From Robinsoniella peoriensis (lineage in GTDB: Bacteria; Bacillota; Clostridia; Lachnospirales; Lachnospiraceae): a DNA stretch of 64,000 nt. The notes beneath the pieces are model-generated. The model had not been told where the DNA came from. It ran no database searches and saw only the letters and a list, made by a program, of their open reading frames with translations. Shown piece after piece: positions 1 to 9,627 of the stretch (positions are counted from its first letter, which is position 1; the number at the start of each line of letters is the position of its first letter). The position numbers and the translations under genes were made by a program. The DNA lies in assembly GCF_042680125.1 (NCBI RefSeq), contig NZ_JBHTNY010000004.1; one strand, written 5' to 3'.

Positions 1-1704
1 GGTTTTGTGGTGTTGTCTGCATTCTTTTTATCTCCGGTGGTTGGACGGGTTATGAATGGATTTTCTTATGTTTCAAACAGGTGGTCATGGGGATATTGCT
101 TTTTACTGGCATTCATACTGACAACCATGCTGCCGGATTTATTAAAATTAAAGAAGAAGCAGATTATATTTTTGTCATCCGGGTTAGTCTGCTATTTGAT
201 GCTATACCTGTTTCTAACAAGAAAAACAGGTATAGATAAGTCTTTGATACCTTCCTGGATCATTCTGGTAATTACGATTGTTGTTTTGGCAGTATTATCT
301 GTGATGTACGCAAAAGGCAGGATTTGCCGAAACAGGATGAAAATATGGTCTTATTTTACCGTTTTTGCTGTAACGGTTTCCAGTATAGTAGTATATGGTA
401 ATATGAATTATTTTCCGCGAAATAATAATTGGGATGTTTATGTGACAAAAGGAATGGCTTATCAGGAGGTGGCAAACAGCCAGTCAGGGGCAGCAAACAA
501 GATCGGTGACGATGAGTTTAATCGATTTGAAATTCTGGATCAGGATTCTAATTCTCCGGCTACAAATATGGCGATGCTGAATGGAGTCGCTGGAACCAGC
601 TTTTATTTTAGCCAGTCAGACTGTAATGTATACAGGGCTTTAAGCCAGAACGCCAATCGTTTTTACCACAGTTTTTCTTATAAAAGTCTAGATAACCGTG
701 CGATGCTGGGTACTTTATCAAATGTAAAATATGAAATAATTGAGAAGGGGAAATCAGATAATATTTTTTATGGATATGAACCTTATAGTGATAAAAATAC
801 GGAGGGACTGAACTACCAGATATATAAAAACAATTACAGCCTGCCTTTTGGATATACTTATTCCGGTTATATAACTAAGGATGAGTATGAGAATATGAGT
901 CCGTTAAAAAGACAAGAGGCAATGATGCAGGGAGCAGTTCTGGAGCAGGAACCGGCAGGTTTCAATAAAGCAGTCCCCCGATTTTCGGAACGTGAAATAC
1001 CGTTTCGGATGAAATGCTCGAAAGACATATCCTATAAAAACGGAGTGTTTGTGGTGAAAAAGCCATCAACGGTAACCATAGAATTTGAAGGAGTGGATGC
1101 TTCTGAAACCTATCTTTACTTTGAAAGTCTGTTATATCATGGAAAAGGTGACGGCAATTCAATGGCATCTGTCAGTGTAAAAGCAAATGGAATAAGGAAA
1201 TTTTTATATTTATTAACACCAAATCGCAGATATTTTGAAGGGGTACGCGATCATGCTGTTAATCTGGGATATAATAAAAAGGCATTGAATTCCATCAAAA
1301 TTAAATTTAAGAATAAGGGAAAATATTCTTTTAAAGACTTGAAAGTGCTTTGCCAGCCAATGGATAATTATATTGGACACGTAGAAGCATTAAAGGAAAA
1401 TTATCTTCAAAACACAGAGTTTGCTGCGAATAAAATCTCCGGAACGATGGAATTGGATTCGCCAAAGTTACTTTGTCTGACCATTCCATATTCAAAAGGG
1501 TGGTCCGCTTATGTAGATGGTAACAAAACAGAGATTTTATGTACGAATACCATGTATAGTGGAATTATGCTGGGCAAGGGAGCACATTTAATAGAATTAA
1601 AATATTTTACGCCAGGACTTAAGGCTGGACTTTTTTGTAGTGCGATAGGTGTGATTATTTTAATAGGAATCAAAAAGGGAAAGCGATGGAAAATGAATAA
1701 ATAA
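1..1704 (+). CDS. YfhO family GT-C membrane protein, 5' end outside window
   Basis: The reading frame is open to the left edge, and its first residues (GFVVLS) align with the middle of the complete paralog that follows, so this is the C-terminal two-thirds of a protein of about 900 residues. It starts in membrane segments, runs into a soluble extracytoplasmic beta-rich region and ends with a last membrane helix and a basic tail. YfhO of Bacillus subtilis acts with the glycosyltransferase CsbB in glycosylating lipoteichoic acid; here a role in transferring sugars from a polyprenyl-phosphate donor to the surface glycan is inferred. The copy at 1842 is nearly identical over long stretches (for example NRAMLGTLSNVKYEI), which marks a tandem duplication. 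Confidence 0.85.
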   Translation, partial: GFVVLSAFFLSPVVGRVMNGFSYVSNRWSWGYCFLLAFILTTMLPDLLKLKKKQIIFLSSGLVCYLMLYLFLTRKTGIDKSLIPSWIILVITIVVLAVLSVMYAKGRICRNRMKIWSYFTVFAVTVSSIVVYGNMNYFPRNNNWDVYVTKGMAYQEVANSQSGAANKIGDDEFNRFEILDQDSNSPATNMAMLNGVAGTSFYFSQSDCNVYRALSQNANRFYHSFSYKSLDNRAMLGTLSNVKYEIIEKGKSDNIFYGYEPYSDKNTEGLNYQIYKNNYSLPFGYTYSGYITKDEYENMSPLKRQEAMMQGAVLEQEPAGFNKAVPRFSEREIPFRMKCSKDISYKNGVFVVKKPSTVTIEFEGVDASETYLYFESLLYHGKGDGNSMASVSVKANGIRKFLYLLTPNRRYFEGVRDHAVNLGYNKKALNSIKIKFKNKGKYSFKDLKVLCQPMDNYIGHVEALKENYLQNTEFAANKISGTMELDSPKLLCLTIPYSKGWSAYVDGNKTEILCTNTMYSGIMLGKGAHLIELKYFTPGLKAGLFCSAIGVIILIGIKKGKRWKMNK

Positions 1705-1748
1705 TCACGGCAGTTTTTCTTAATATTTCTTAAAAAGGAAAAGACAGA

Positions 1749-1777
1749 TTGCATGTTTTTAATTAATTTGATAGAAT
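1749..1777 (+). promoter_or_regulatory. Predicted sigma-A promoter for the second YfhO gene
   Basis: TTGCAT and TAGAAT are separated by 17 bp, about 65 bp upstream of the start at 1842. This suggests that the second YfhO copy can be transcribed on its own rather than only by read-through from the first copy. Confidence 0.5.
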
Positions 1778-1841
1778 TATGATATTTGAAAGTTACTTAC
1801 AAAAGAGAAGAGTGTGCATTAGATAGAAGTGAGGTTATGAA

Positions 1842-4589
1842 ATGGATGGGATAGTAAGTAAGTTAAAGAAATATGATTCCAAAAGTTTGAGGAATCAACG
1901 TATCAATTATTATGTAATTTATACGATATTGTTTATCGCAATTGCTTTTGCATGTTTCCTTGGGTTTCTGCTAGATGGGAAATCAATGATTTGGAAAGTT
2001 GACGGACTGAATCAGCATTACAGTTCACTGGCGTATTTTGGAAAATATTTAAGAAGTATTATTTCTACATTATTTTCCACAGGAAAATTGTCTATACCTC
2101 TTTGGGATCCGCATATAGGATATGGATCAGATGTATTGAATACCTTGAATTACTATGCAATAGGGGATCCACTCAACCTGTTGGCAGTTTTTGTTCCTGC
2201 ATCAAAAGCGGATTACCTTTATGAGTTTTTAATTCTTTTAAAAATGTATCTTGCAGGAATTGGATTTTCTGCTTTTTGCAGGATGATGAATAAGGGGCGT
2301 TTTGCAACGCTTTGCGGAGCTTTTACCTATGCTTTTTGCACATTTGCTCTGTATACAGCAGGGAGACATCCGTTTTTTATCAACCCTATGATATACTTGC
2401 CGCTGCTTTTGATTGGAATAGAAAAAATATTTGCAAAGAAAAAGCCCTATTTTTTTATTGCTATGGTTTTTATATCCGGAATTAGTAATTTTTACTTTTT
2501 CTATATGTTAAGTATATTAATTGTAGTTTATGCAATTATCCGATTTTTTTTCATATACCAGGAGCACAGGATCAAGAATTTCTTTTTGTGTCTTAGAAAT
2601 TTTGCGGGGTATTATATTACCGGAGCGCTGATGGCGTGTGCTCTGTTTTTGCCAAATGCACTGGCGTTAATGTCCAGTGAACGATTTAGTGTAGAACGTG
2701 CTTTTCAACTGTTTTATAACAGCCAGTATTATAAAGCGCTGCCATTTAATCTGTTATCAAATAAAATGATCGGTAATTGGACGCTGCTTGGCTGTGCGGT
2801 TATTGTAATACCAGCAGTATTTTTGTTAATTCTGGAATGGAAAAAACATAAAGAACTGGCAATTGGGTTTGTGGTTTTGTCTGTATTTTTTATGTTTCCG
2901 ATTATTGGACGGGCAATGAATGGTTTTTCTTATGCTTCGAACAGATGGGAGTGGGGGTACTGCCTCCTGCTGGCATTTATTCTGACAACAATGATGCCCG
3001 ATTTACTATGTTTAAAGAAAAAGCAGATAGCATTCATTTCCGGAGGAATTCTTTGTTACCTGCTGATCTACCTGCTCCTGACGATAAACAGGGGGATTGA
3101 TAAATCTTTAATTCCATCGTGGATTATACTATTTATTACCCTTGGAGTATTAGCTGCCATATCTCTAAATAAGAAGAAAGACAATATTCTAAAATGCAGT
3201 CCAAAGAATCTGTCTTATCTCGCCGTACTTGCTGTGACGGTAGCCAGTATAGCAGTGTATGGCAATCTGGATTATTTTCCGAGAAAGGGTAATCTGGATA
3301 TTTATGTAACAAGAGGAGAAGCTTACCATGAAGTGGTAAATGGACAGGCCGGGGCAGCGAACAAGATAGGAGACAAAGAGTTTAACCGCTTTGAAATTCT
3401 GGACCAGTCCCCCAGTTCTACAGCTGGAAATATGGCAATGCTGAATGGTGTCAGCGGAACCAGTTTTTACCTCAGTCAGTCTGACAGTAACGTATACAAT
3501 GCTTTAAGTGAAAATGCCAACCGTTTTTACCATAGCTTTTCCTATAAAAGTCTGGATAACCGTGCAATGCTCGGTACTTTATCTAATGTAAAATATGAGA
3601 TAGTGGAAAAGGGCAAATTCGATAATATATTCTATGGATATGAAACCTATACAGATGAAAAGACGGATGGGCTTGATTATCAGATCTATAAAAATAAATA
3701 CAGTCTTCCTTTTGGTTACACCTATTCCGGCTATATAACAAAGGAACAGTTTGATAGCCTGAGCCCTCTAAAAAGACAGGAAGCGATGATGCAGGGAGCG
3801 GTGTTAGAGCAGAAGGTTACAGATCTGAATGAGGCAGAGCCGCAGTTTACGGAGAAGGAAATACCATTTGAAGTAAAGTGCTCTAAAAATGTTACATACA
3901 AAGATGGTGTATTTAAAGTGAAGAAGGAATCTTCCGTGACCATAGAATTTAAGGGAGCAGAAGCATCCGAAACATATCTTTATTTTAAGGATCTGCTTTT
4001 TGAAGGAGGCAATGAGCGTAATTCGAAGGCATTAGTCAGCGTAGGGGCTAATGGAATACACAAGTATTTATATTTGCTGTCACCTGATCGAAGATCTTTT
4101 GAGGGAATACGGGACCATGCTGTGAACCTTGGCTATAGTAAAGACTCATTGAACTCAATAAAAGTGAAATTCAAAAATAAAGGCAAATATTCATTTAAAG
4201 ACATGAAAGTAATCTGCCAGCCAATGGATAATTACCCTGCCCAGGCAGGAGAACTGAAAGCAGACCATCTGGAAAACACAGAATTTGCTGCCAACAAAAT
4301 TTCAGGTACCATTGACCTTGCTTCCTCAAAGCTTCTTTGTCTGACGATACCGTACTCAAAAGGCTGGACAGCTTATGTGGATGGCAAAAAAGCTGAAATT
4401 TTGCGTACGAATACCATGTATAGCGGTATTGTACTGAATACGGGGAAGCACGTAGTGGAATTAAGATACTTTACACCAGGACTTAAGGCAGGGCTGCTGT
4501 GTACACTGATGGGAGTGGTTTTTTTGGCAGTTATTATTATTTATCATAAAAAGAAAAAATCAGTGAGTACTGATAGAAAATCGGAGTAA
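1842..4589 (+). CDS. YfhO family GT-C membrane protein (tandem paralog)
   Basis: A complete 915-residue YfhO-like protein. A short cytoplasmic N-terminus is followed by about a dozen hydrophobic segments up to roughly residue 480; a soluble extracytoplasmic domain covers about residues 480-870, and a final helix (near 880-900) ends in a Lys-rich tail. The start ATG lies 7 bp after a GAAGTGAGG-type ribosome binding site. The family (Pfam YfhO) is linked to undecaprenyl-phosphate-dependent glycosylation of teichoic acids and other envelope glycans; acceptor and sugar cannot be read from the sequence. It is a close paralog of the upstream partial gene and a more distant one of the gene at 16255. 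Confidence 0.88.
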   Translation: MDGIVSKLKKYDSKSLRNQRINYYVIYTILFIAIAFACFLGFLLDGKSMIWKVDGLNQHYSSLAYFGKYLRSIISTLFSTGKLSIPLWDPHIGYGSDVLNTLNYYAIGDPLNLLAVFVPASKADYLYEFLILLKMYLAGIGFSAFCRMMNKGRFATLCGAFTYAFCTFALYTAGRHPFFINPMIYLPLLLIGIEKIFAKKKPYFFIAMVFISGISNFYFFYMLSILIVVYAIIRFFFIYQEHRIKNFFLCLRNFAGYYITGALMACALFLPNALALMSSERFSVERAFQLFYNSQYYKALPFNLLSNKMIGNWTLLGCAVIVIPAVFLLILEWKKHKELAIGFVVLSVFFMFPIIGRAMNGFSYASNRWEWGYCLLLAFILTTMMPDLLCLKKKQIAFISGGILCYLLIYLLLTINRGIDKSLIPSWIILFITLGVLAAISLNKKKDNILKCSPKNLSYLAVLAVTVASIAVYGNLDYFPRKGNLDIYVTRGEAYHEVVNGQAGAANKIGDKEFNRFEILDQSPSSTAGNMAMLNGVSGTSFYLSQSDSNVYNALSENANRFYHSFSYKSLDNRAMLGTLSNVKYEIVEKGKFDNIFYGYETYTDEKTDGLDYQIYKNKYSLPFGYTYSGYITKEQFDSLSPLKRQEAMMQGAVLEQKVTDLNEAEPQFTEKEIPFEVKCSKNVTYKDGVFKVKKESSVTIEFKGAEASETYLYFKDLLFEGGNERNSKALVSVGANGIHKYLYLLSPDRRSFEGIRDHAVNLGYSKDSLNSIKVKFKNKGKYSFKDMKVICQPMDNYPAQAGELKADHLENTEFAANKISGTIDLASSKLLCLTIPYSKGWTAYVDGKKAEILRTNTMYSGIVLNTGKHVVELRYFTPGLKAGLLCTLMGVVFLAVIIIYHKKKKSVSTDRKSE

Positions 4590-4664
4590 CTTATCAAAAA
4601 CGGAAAACAGAAATGGGATAGATAATGGCAGACTGTGTGAAAAATTGCCGAAAACAAATATTCC

Positions 4665-4693
4665 TTGCTGTAACCTGCAATATTTGATATAAT
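4665..4693 (+). promoter_or_regulatory. Predicted sigma-A promoter for rfbB
   Basis: TTGCTG and a perfect TATAAT are separated by 17 bp, with the rfbB start 66 bp downstream. A small AGCGC/GCGCT hairpin sits between the promoter and the ribosome binding site. It is probably the main promoter of the dTDP-sugar and export genes that follow. Confidence 0.65.
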
Positions 4694-4758
4694 ACCCGTA
4701 GCGCAATTCAAAACAGCGCATTTTGGCGCTTTATAAACAAAATTTGGAGGAATAAAAA

Positions 4759-5835
4759 GTGAGAACATATCTGGTAACAGGAGGGGCAGGCTTTATAGGC
4801 TCTAATTATATTCATTATATGTTTAAGAAATATGACAGCGAAATTCGTATCATCAATGTGGACTGTCTGACCTATGCAGGAAATCTTGAGAATTTAAGAA
4901 GTGTAGAAAACCGTGATAATTATACCTTTGTAAAGGCTGATATCTGTGACAGTGATGCCATTATGAAGATTTTTGCAGAAAATGATATTGACCGTGTGGT
5001 TCATTTTGCGGCGGAGAGCCATGTAGACAGAAGTATTAAGAACCCGGAAGTATTTGTTAAAACAAATGTGTTAGGAACTCTGGTGATGTTAAATGCGGCG
5101 AAGGCAGCCTGGGAGCTCCCGGACGGAACTTTTAAGGAAGGCAAAAAATTCCTGCATGTATCTACGGATGAGGTATACGGCTCCTTGGAAAAAGAGGATG
5201 AGTTCTTCTATGAGACAACTCCTTATGATCCGCACAGCCCATATTCCGCAAGTAAAGCTTCTTCCGATATGCTTGTAAAATCTTATATGGATACTTATAA
5301 GTTCCCGGCAAATATTACGAACTGCAGTAATAACTATGGACCTTACCAGTTCCCGGAAAAACTCATTCCGCTGATTATCAACAATGCCCTGCAGGGCAAG
5401 AAACTTCCTGTGTATGGTGACGGCAAGAACGTAAGAGACTGGTTATATGTAGAAGACCATGCAAAGGGAATCGATATGGTTCAGGAACAGGGAAGACTTT
5501 TTGAAACCTATAATATAGGCGGACACAACGAAAAACAGAATATAGAGATTATTCATATTATCCTGAACACGCTGCAGGAAATGCTGCCCGAAGGGGATCC
5601 AAGAAAAGAATTAGTCAGTGAAAATCTGATTACTTACGTGGAAGACCGTAAAGGACATGACAGACGATATGCAATCGCACCGGATAAAATTAAAGCTGAA
5701 ATCGGCTGGTATCCGGAGACGAAATTTGAAGATGGCATTAAGCTGACAATCAAATGGTTCTTTGAAAATGAAGATTGGATGAAAAATGTGACCAGTGGTG
5801 ATTATCAGAAATATTACCAAGAAATGTACAAATAA
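4759..5835 (+). CDS. rfbB: dTDP-glucose 4,6-dehydratase
   Basis: RmlB/RfbB converts dTDP-glucose to dTDP-4-keto-6-deoxyglucose, the branch point for dTDP-rhamnose and dTDP-amino sugars. The 358 residues match the family length. Visible are the NAD-binding TGGAGFIGSN at residues 7-16, the Thr-Asp-Glu active-site stretch STDEVYG at 135-141, and the YSASK catalytic pair Tyr162/Lys166. The start codon is GTG, fixed by GGAGG 8 bp upstream. It precedes rfbA and rfbC. Its product could also feed the WecE-type aminotransferase at 18998. It is an extended SDR enzyme, cytosolic. Confidence 0.96.
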   Translation: MRTYLVTGGAGFIGSNYIHYMFKKYDSEIRIINVDCLTYAGNLENLRSVENRDNYTFVKADICDSDAIMKIFAENDIDRVVHFAAESHVDRSIKNPEVFVKTNVLGTLVMLNAAKAAWELPDGTFKEGKKFLHVSTDEVYGSLEKEDEFFYETTPYDPHSPYSASKASSDMLVKSYMDTYKFPANITNCSNNYGPYQFPEKLIPLIINNALQGKKLPVYGDGKNVRDWLYVEDHAKGIDMVQEQGRLFETYNIGGHNEKQNIEIIHIILNTLQEMLPEGDPRKELVSENLITYVEDRKGHDRRYAIAPDKIKAEIGWYPETKFEDGIKLTIKWFFENEDWMKNVTSGDYQKYYQEMYK

Positions 5836-5845
5836 GAAAGCATAT

Positions 5846-5871
5846 AGCAGTGCCCGTACCAAGGCACTGCT
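5846..5871 (+). repeat. Perfect 9-bp inverted repeat between rfbB and rfbA
   Basis: AGCAGTGCC and GGCACTGCT flank an 8-nt loop. The 3' side is not followed by a T-run, so it looks more like an mRNA stability or processing hairpin than a terminator. Confidence 0.6.
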
Positions 5872-5899
5872 CGTTTGCGTTAAATAGGAGGATTATAGA

Positions 5900-6769
5900 A
5901 TGAAGGGTATTATATTAGCAGGCGGTTCCGGAACAAGATTGTATCCGCTTACAAAGTCAATTTCAAAACAGATTATGCCGGTTTATGATAAACCGATGAT
6001 TTACTACCCGTTGTCCATTTTGATGCTGGCCGGAATCAAAGAAATTTTAATCATATCTACACCAAGGGATATTACGGTTTTCGAAGATTTGCTGGGAGAT
6101 GGTTCACAATTGGGACTCCAGATGTCCTATGCTGTACAGACGGAGCCCAGAGGATTGGCAGATGCTTTTATTGTTGGTGAAGAATTTATCGGAAAAGATA
6201 GTGTTGCGCTGATTTTGGGAGATAATATATTTTATGGTCAGAGTTTCTCTAAAATTTTAAGAGATGTAGCATCAAGAGAAAAAGGTGCTACTATTTTCGG
6301 ATACTATGTCAGAGATCCAAGAGAATATGGTGTGGTAGAATTTGATGAAGATGGGAAAGCTTTATCTATTGAAGAAAAACCGGAACATCCAAAGTCGAAC
6401 TATGCAGTTCCCGGATTGTATTTTTATGACAATGATGTAGTGGAAATTGCGAAAAACGTAAAACCGTCAGCCAGAGGGGAAATCGAAATCACCAGTGTCA
6501 ACAATGAATATTTAAGGAGAGGTACCCTTCATGTAGAGACCCTTGGCAGAGGATTTGCGTGGCTGGATACCGGTAACCATGATTCACTGTTGGATGCAGC
6601 AGATTTCGTTGCGGCATTCCAGAAACGTCAAGGCCTTTATATTTCCTGCATTGAGGAAATTGCTTACCGCAGAGGATTTATAAACAAAGAGCAGTTGATT
6701 GAACTCGCTCAGCCGCTTCTCAAGACGGAATATGGCCAGTATCTTATGGAGATTGCAAACGGTCTGTAA
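5900..6769 (+). CDS. rfbA: Glucose-1-phosphate thymidylyltransferase
   Basis: RmlA/RfbA makes dTDP-glucose from glucose-1-phosphate and dTTP, the first step of the dTDP-sugar pathway. The 289 residues are the expected size; the nucleotide-binding GGSGTRLYPLT lies at residues 8-18, and EKP and the WLDTG stretch near residue 223 are family hallmarks. An AGGAGG lies 8 bp upstream of the ATG. The order rfbB-rfbA-rfbC is unusual only in that rfbD (dTDP-4-dehydrorhamnose reductase) does not follow and is not in the window. Confidence 0.96.
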   Translation: MKGIILAGGSGTRLYPLTKSISKQIMPVYDKPMIYYPLSILMLAGIKEILIISTPRDITVFEDLLGDGSQLGLQMSYAVQTEPRGLADAFIVGEEFIGKDSVALILGDNIFYGQSFSKILRDVASREKGATIFGYYVRDPREYGVVEFDEDGKALSIEEKPEHPKSNYAVPGLYFYDNDVVEIAKNVKPSARGEIEITSVNNEYLRRGTLHVETLGRGFAWLDTGNHDSLLDAADFVAAFQKRQGLYISCIEEIAYRRGFINKEQLIELAQPLLKTEYGQYLMEIANGL

Positions 6770-6896
6770 AATTTCCGGCAGTCCATATATTTTATTATTA
6801 AGATTTTTATGCAGATGAAAAAGGTAAAGGCTGAAAGAAAATTATGATACAGAAAGGAAGCCACGATGTAATTCTTTCAGTGTATTATTGTGGCAG

Positions 6897-6918
6897 TATT
6901 GCAGGCTTGCCTGCAATA
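6897..6918 (+). repeat. Perfect 10-bp inverted repeat in the rfbC leader
   Basis: TATTGCAGGC and GCCTGCAATA are separated by TT only (effectively a 9-bp stem with a 4-nt loop). It lies just before the ATG codons at 6923 and 6935 and downstream of a good ribosome binding site (6851-6860) that instead leads into ATG-TAA at 6866. It may control rfbC translation. Confidence 0.7.
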
Positions 6919-6934
6919 TACAATGGGTAAAAAA

Positions 6935-7486
6935 ATGGGTAAGATTACAGTAGAGACATGTGATATAGAAGGTTTAAAAGTGATTACACCTGCCGTTTTT
7001 GGCGATGAACGTGGTTATTTTATGGAGACATACAATTATAATGACTATAAAGAAGCAGGGATTGACATGGAATTTGTTCAGGACAATCAGTCAATGTCTA
7101 AAAAAGGTGTACTGCGTGGTTTACATTTTCAGATTAATTTTCCTCAGGACAAATTAGTTCGTGTTGTTTCCGGCGAAGTATTTGATGTTGCCGTGGACTT
7201 AAGGGAAGGATCTAAAACTTATGGAAAATGGTTTGGTGTAGTGCTTTCGGCAGAAAATAGAAAGCAGTTTTTTATACCGAAGAATTTTGCACATGGCTTT
7301 GTTGTATTGTCTGACACTGCAGAGTTTGCTTATAAATGTACGGATTTTTATCATCCGAATGATGAAGGCGGACTGGCATGGAACGATCCTGAAATTGGGG
7401 TTGAATGGCCGATTCCTGCTGATATGCAGCTCATTATTTCTGACAAAGATCAGAAGTGGGGCGGCATTGCGACACTGAAGAAATAA
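6935..7486 (+). CDS. rfbC: dTDP-4-dehydrorhamnose 3,5-epimerase
   Basis: RmlC/RfbC epimerises dTDP-4-keto-6-deoxyglucose at C3 and C5. The cupin fold signatures are present: VFGDERGYFMETYN near the N-terminus, LRGLHFQ with the catalytic His, and the FIPKNFAHGF stretch. About 183 residues is the family length if the ATG at 6935 is used, and homologues begin with a sequence like MGKITVE; upstream in-frame starts exist at 6923 (ATG) and 6890 (GTG). None of the three has a well-placed ribosome binding site, so the start is uncertain. Confidence 0.93.
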   Translation: MGKITVETCDIEGLKVITPAVFGDERGYFMETYNYNDYKEAGIDMEFVQDNQSMSKKGVLRGLHFQINFPQDKLVRVVSGEVFDVAVDLREGSKTYGKWFGVVLSAENRKQFFIPKNFAHGFVVLSDTAEFAYKCTDFYHPNDEGGLAWNDPEIGVEWPIPADMQLIISDKDQKWGGIATLKK

Positions 7487-7499
7487 TAGAGGTAGTTAA

Positions 7500-8306
7500 A
7501 TGTTAAGTAGAATATTTTCCCTGCCGGCGGAACTTTACCAGAATCGTAAACTGGTAATGCAGCTGGCAAAAAATGATTTTAAAACGAAATATGCAGGATC
7601 TTATCTTGGGATTATCTGGGCATTTGTCCAGCCGATTGTAACAGTTCTTGTATATGCGTTTGTATTTTCCAAATTAAGATCCGGACCGGTGCGGGACGTG
7701 CCATTTGTTTTATGGCTGGTTGCTGGTCTGGTGCCATGGTTTTTCTTTTCGGACGGACTAAACAATGGGACGAATGCTTTTATCGAGTACAGCTATCTGG
7801 TTAAGAAAGTAGTTTTTAAGATTAGTATTCTTCCCGTTGTAAAAGTAATATCTGCATTGTTTGTACATTTGTTCTTTATTTTAGTGGTTCTTTTTATGTA
7901 TACGGTGTCGGGACACTATCCAACCCTTTATGCTCTGCAGATTATTTATTATACTTTCTGTATGTTTGTAATGGTATTGGCACTGTCTTATGTAACCAGT
8001 GCAATTGTTATTTTTTTCAGGGATTTAACCCAGATTATCAATATTGTTTTACAGGTAGGAGTCTGGATGACACCGATTATGTGGAATTTTGAGGATTTGC
8101 GCATAACAGGGATACTGGCAGTGATCTTTAAACTGAATCCAATGTATTATATTGTGTTTGGCTACCGCGAAGCTTTAATTGATAAAGTAGGCTTTTGGAA
8201 TCATCCCTGGCAGACACTTTATTTCTGGGTTTTTACAGCAGTAATATTCTTAATAGGTGCCAAGCTTTTTAGAAAATTAAAGGTACATTTTGCAGATGTT
8301 TTGTAG
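7500..8306 (+). CDS. ABC-2 type polysaccharide export permease (Wzm-like)
   Basis: The 268-residue membrane protein has six predicted transmembrane helices and the ABC-2 permease pattern of Wzm/TagG/RfbD exporters: a cytoplasmic N-terminus with KNDFKTKYAGSYLGIIWAFVQP near residues 24-45, then helices, then a short basic end. With the ATPase that follows 15 bp downstream it would flip a lipid-linked polysaccharide across the membrane. An AGAGGTAG ribosome binding site precedes the ATG. Confidence 0.92.
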   Translation: MLSRIFSLPAELYQNRKLVMQLAKNDFKTKYAGSYLGIIWAFVQPIVTVLVYAFVFSKLRSGPVRDVPFVLWLVAGLVPWFFFSDGLNNGTNAFIEYSYLVKKVVFKISILPVVKVISALFVHLFFILVVLFMYTVSGHYPTLYALQIIYYTFCMFVMVLALSYVTSAIVIFFRDLTQIINIVLQVGVWMTPIMWNFEDLRITGILAVIFKLNPMYYIVFGYREALIDKVGFWNHPWQTLYFWVFTAVIFLIGAKLFRKLKVHFADVL

Positions 8307-8321
8307 GAAGAGGTAGAATAA

Positions 8322-9617
8322 ATGGATGAAATAGCGATTAAGGTAGAAGACCTTACGAAAATATATAAGTTGTATGACAAGCCTTCCGACCGGTTGAAGG
8401 AATCACTGGGCCTTAGTAAGAAAAAAGTCCTTTCCAGAGACCATTATGCACTGCAGCATGTCAGTTTTGATGTAATAAAAGGTGAGACGATAGGTATTAT
8501 CGGAACCAATGGCTCCGGTAAGTCTACGATTTTAAAGATTATCACAGGTGTGTTAAATCCAAGCGGCGGAAACCTGACGGTAAACGGCAGAATTTCGGCT
8601 TTGTTGGAGCTGGGTGCCGGATTTAATATGGAATACACTGGTATTGAAAATATATATCTGAATGGAACCATGATCGGTTTCACAAGAGAAGAGATTGAAA
8701 AAAAGATGGATGATATTCTGGAGTTTGCGGATATTGGTGAATTTATTCATCAGCCGGTTAAAACCTATTCCAGCGGTATGTTTGTCCGTCTGGCATTTGC
8801 AGTAGCGATTAATATAGAACCTGAGATTTTGATTGTAGATGAGGCGCTTTCCGTTGGAGATGTATTTTTCCAGACGAAGTGTTATCGTAAGTTTGAAGAC
8901 TTCAAGAAGATGGGGAAGACGATTCTTCTGGTAAGCCACGATCTGAGCAGCATCAGCAAATACTGTGACCGGGTTATTCTTTTAAACAAAGGCAAGAAGC
9001 TTGCAGAAGGCGTGCCAAAACAGATGGTGGACATGTATAAGAAGGTTCTGGTAAACCAACTGGATCTGGATGCACAAGGGAAGCTGACGGAAGTTGTGCC
9101 GGAGAAAAAACCTGTTTTAGCAGCAGATATAGAGAATCAGGAAGAATGGAATCCGTCCTTTGATGTGAATCCGCATATTAATGAATATGGGGATAAGAAG
9201 GCCGAAATAATCGGATTTAATATATTAGATGAAAAAGGAATGTCCAGCAACACTATTGAAAAAGGAAGTTTGTGCACGATTCAGATGCGTGTGAAATTTC
9301 ATGATAAGATTCATGATCCGATTTATGCATTTACCATTACCGATCTGAAAGGGACAGATATTACCGGAACTAACAGCTTATTTGAAAAAGTAAATGTACA
9401 GAGTAAAGGACCGGGAGAGTATCAGGAAATTGCATTTACCCAGCGTATGGATATGCAGGGCGGGGAATATATGCTTTCCCTTGGATGCACGGGATATGAC
9501 CAGGTAGATTTTGTTGTACATCACAGGCTGTATGAGGTATGCAATCTGACAATCGTATCGACCAAGAACACAGTTGGTTTCTATGATGCGAATTCAAAAG
9601 TTGCGTTATTGAATTAG
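8322..9617 (+). CDS. Polysaccharide ABC exporter ATPase with carbohydrate-binding C-terminal domain (Wzt-like)
   Basis: The N-terminal half is an ABC ATPase: Walker A GTNGSGKST at residues 61-69, signature YSSGM near 149-153, Walker B ILIVDEA at 169-175, and a switch His in LLVSHD. After about residue 250 comes a linker and a C-terminal domain of about 150 residues (280-431) rich in beta strands, matching Wzt C-terminal domains that recognise the modified end of the glycan. 431 residues fits this two-domain class. In such systems the polymer is finished in the cytoplasm and capped, and the next gene is a methyltransferase, which fits a capping role. Confidence 0.92.
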   Translation: MDEIAIKVEDLTKIYKLYDKPSDRLKESLGLSKKKVLSRDHYALQHVSFDVIKGETIGIIGTNGSGKSTILKIITGVLNPSGGNLTVNGRISALLELGAGFNMEYTGIENIYLNGTMIGFTREEIEKKMDDILEFADIGEFIHQPVKTYSSGMFVRLAFAVAINIEPEILIVDEALSVGDVFFQTKCYRKFEDFKKMGKTILLVSHDLSSISKYCDRVILLNKGKKLAEGVPKQMVDMYKKVLVNQLDLDAQGKLTEVVPEKKPVLAADIENQEEWNPSFDVNPHINEYGDKKAEIIGFNILDEKGMSSNTIEKGSLCTIQMRVKFHDKIHDPIYAFTITDLKGTDITGTNSLFEKVNVQSKGPGEYQEIAFTQRMDMQGGEYMLSLGCTGYDQVDFVVHHRLYEVCNLTIVSTKNTVGFYDANSKVALLN

Positions 9618-9627
9618 GGCGTGGAAG

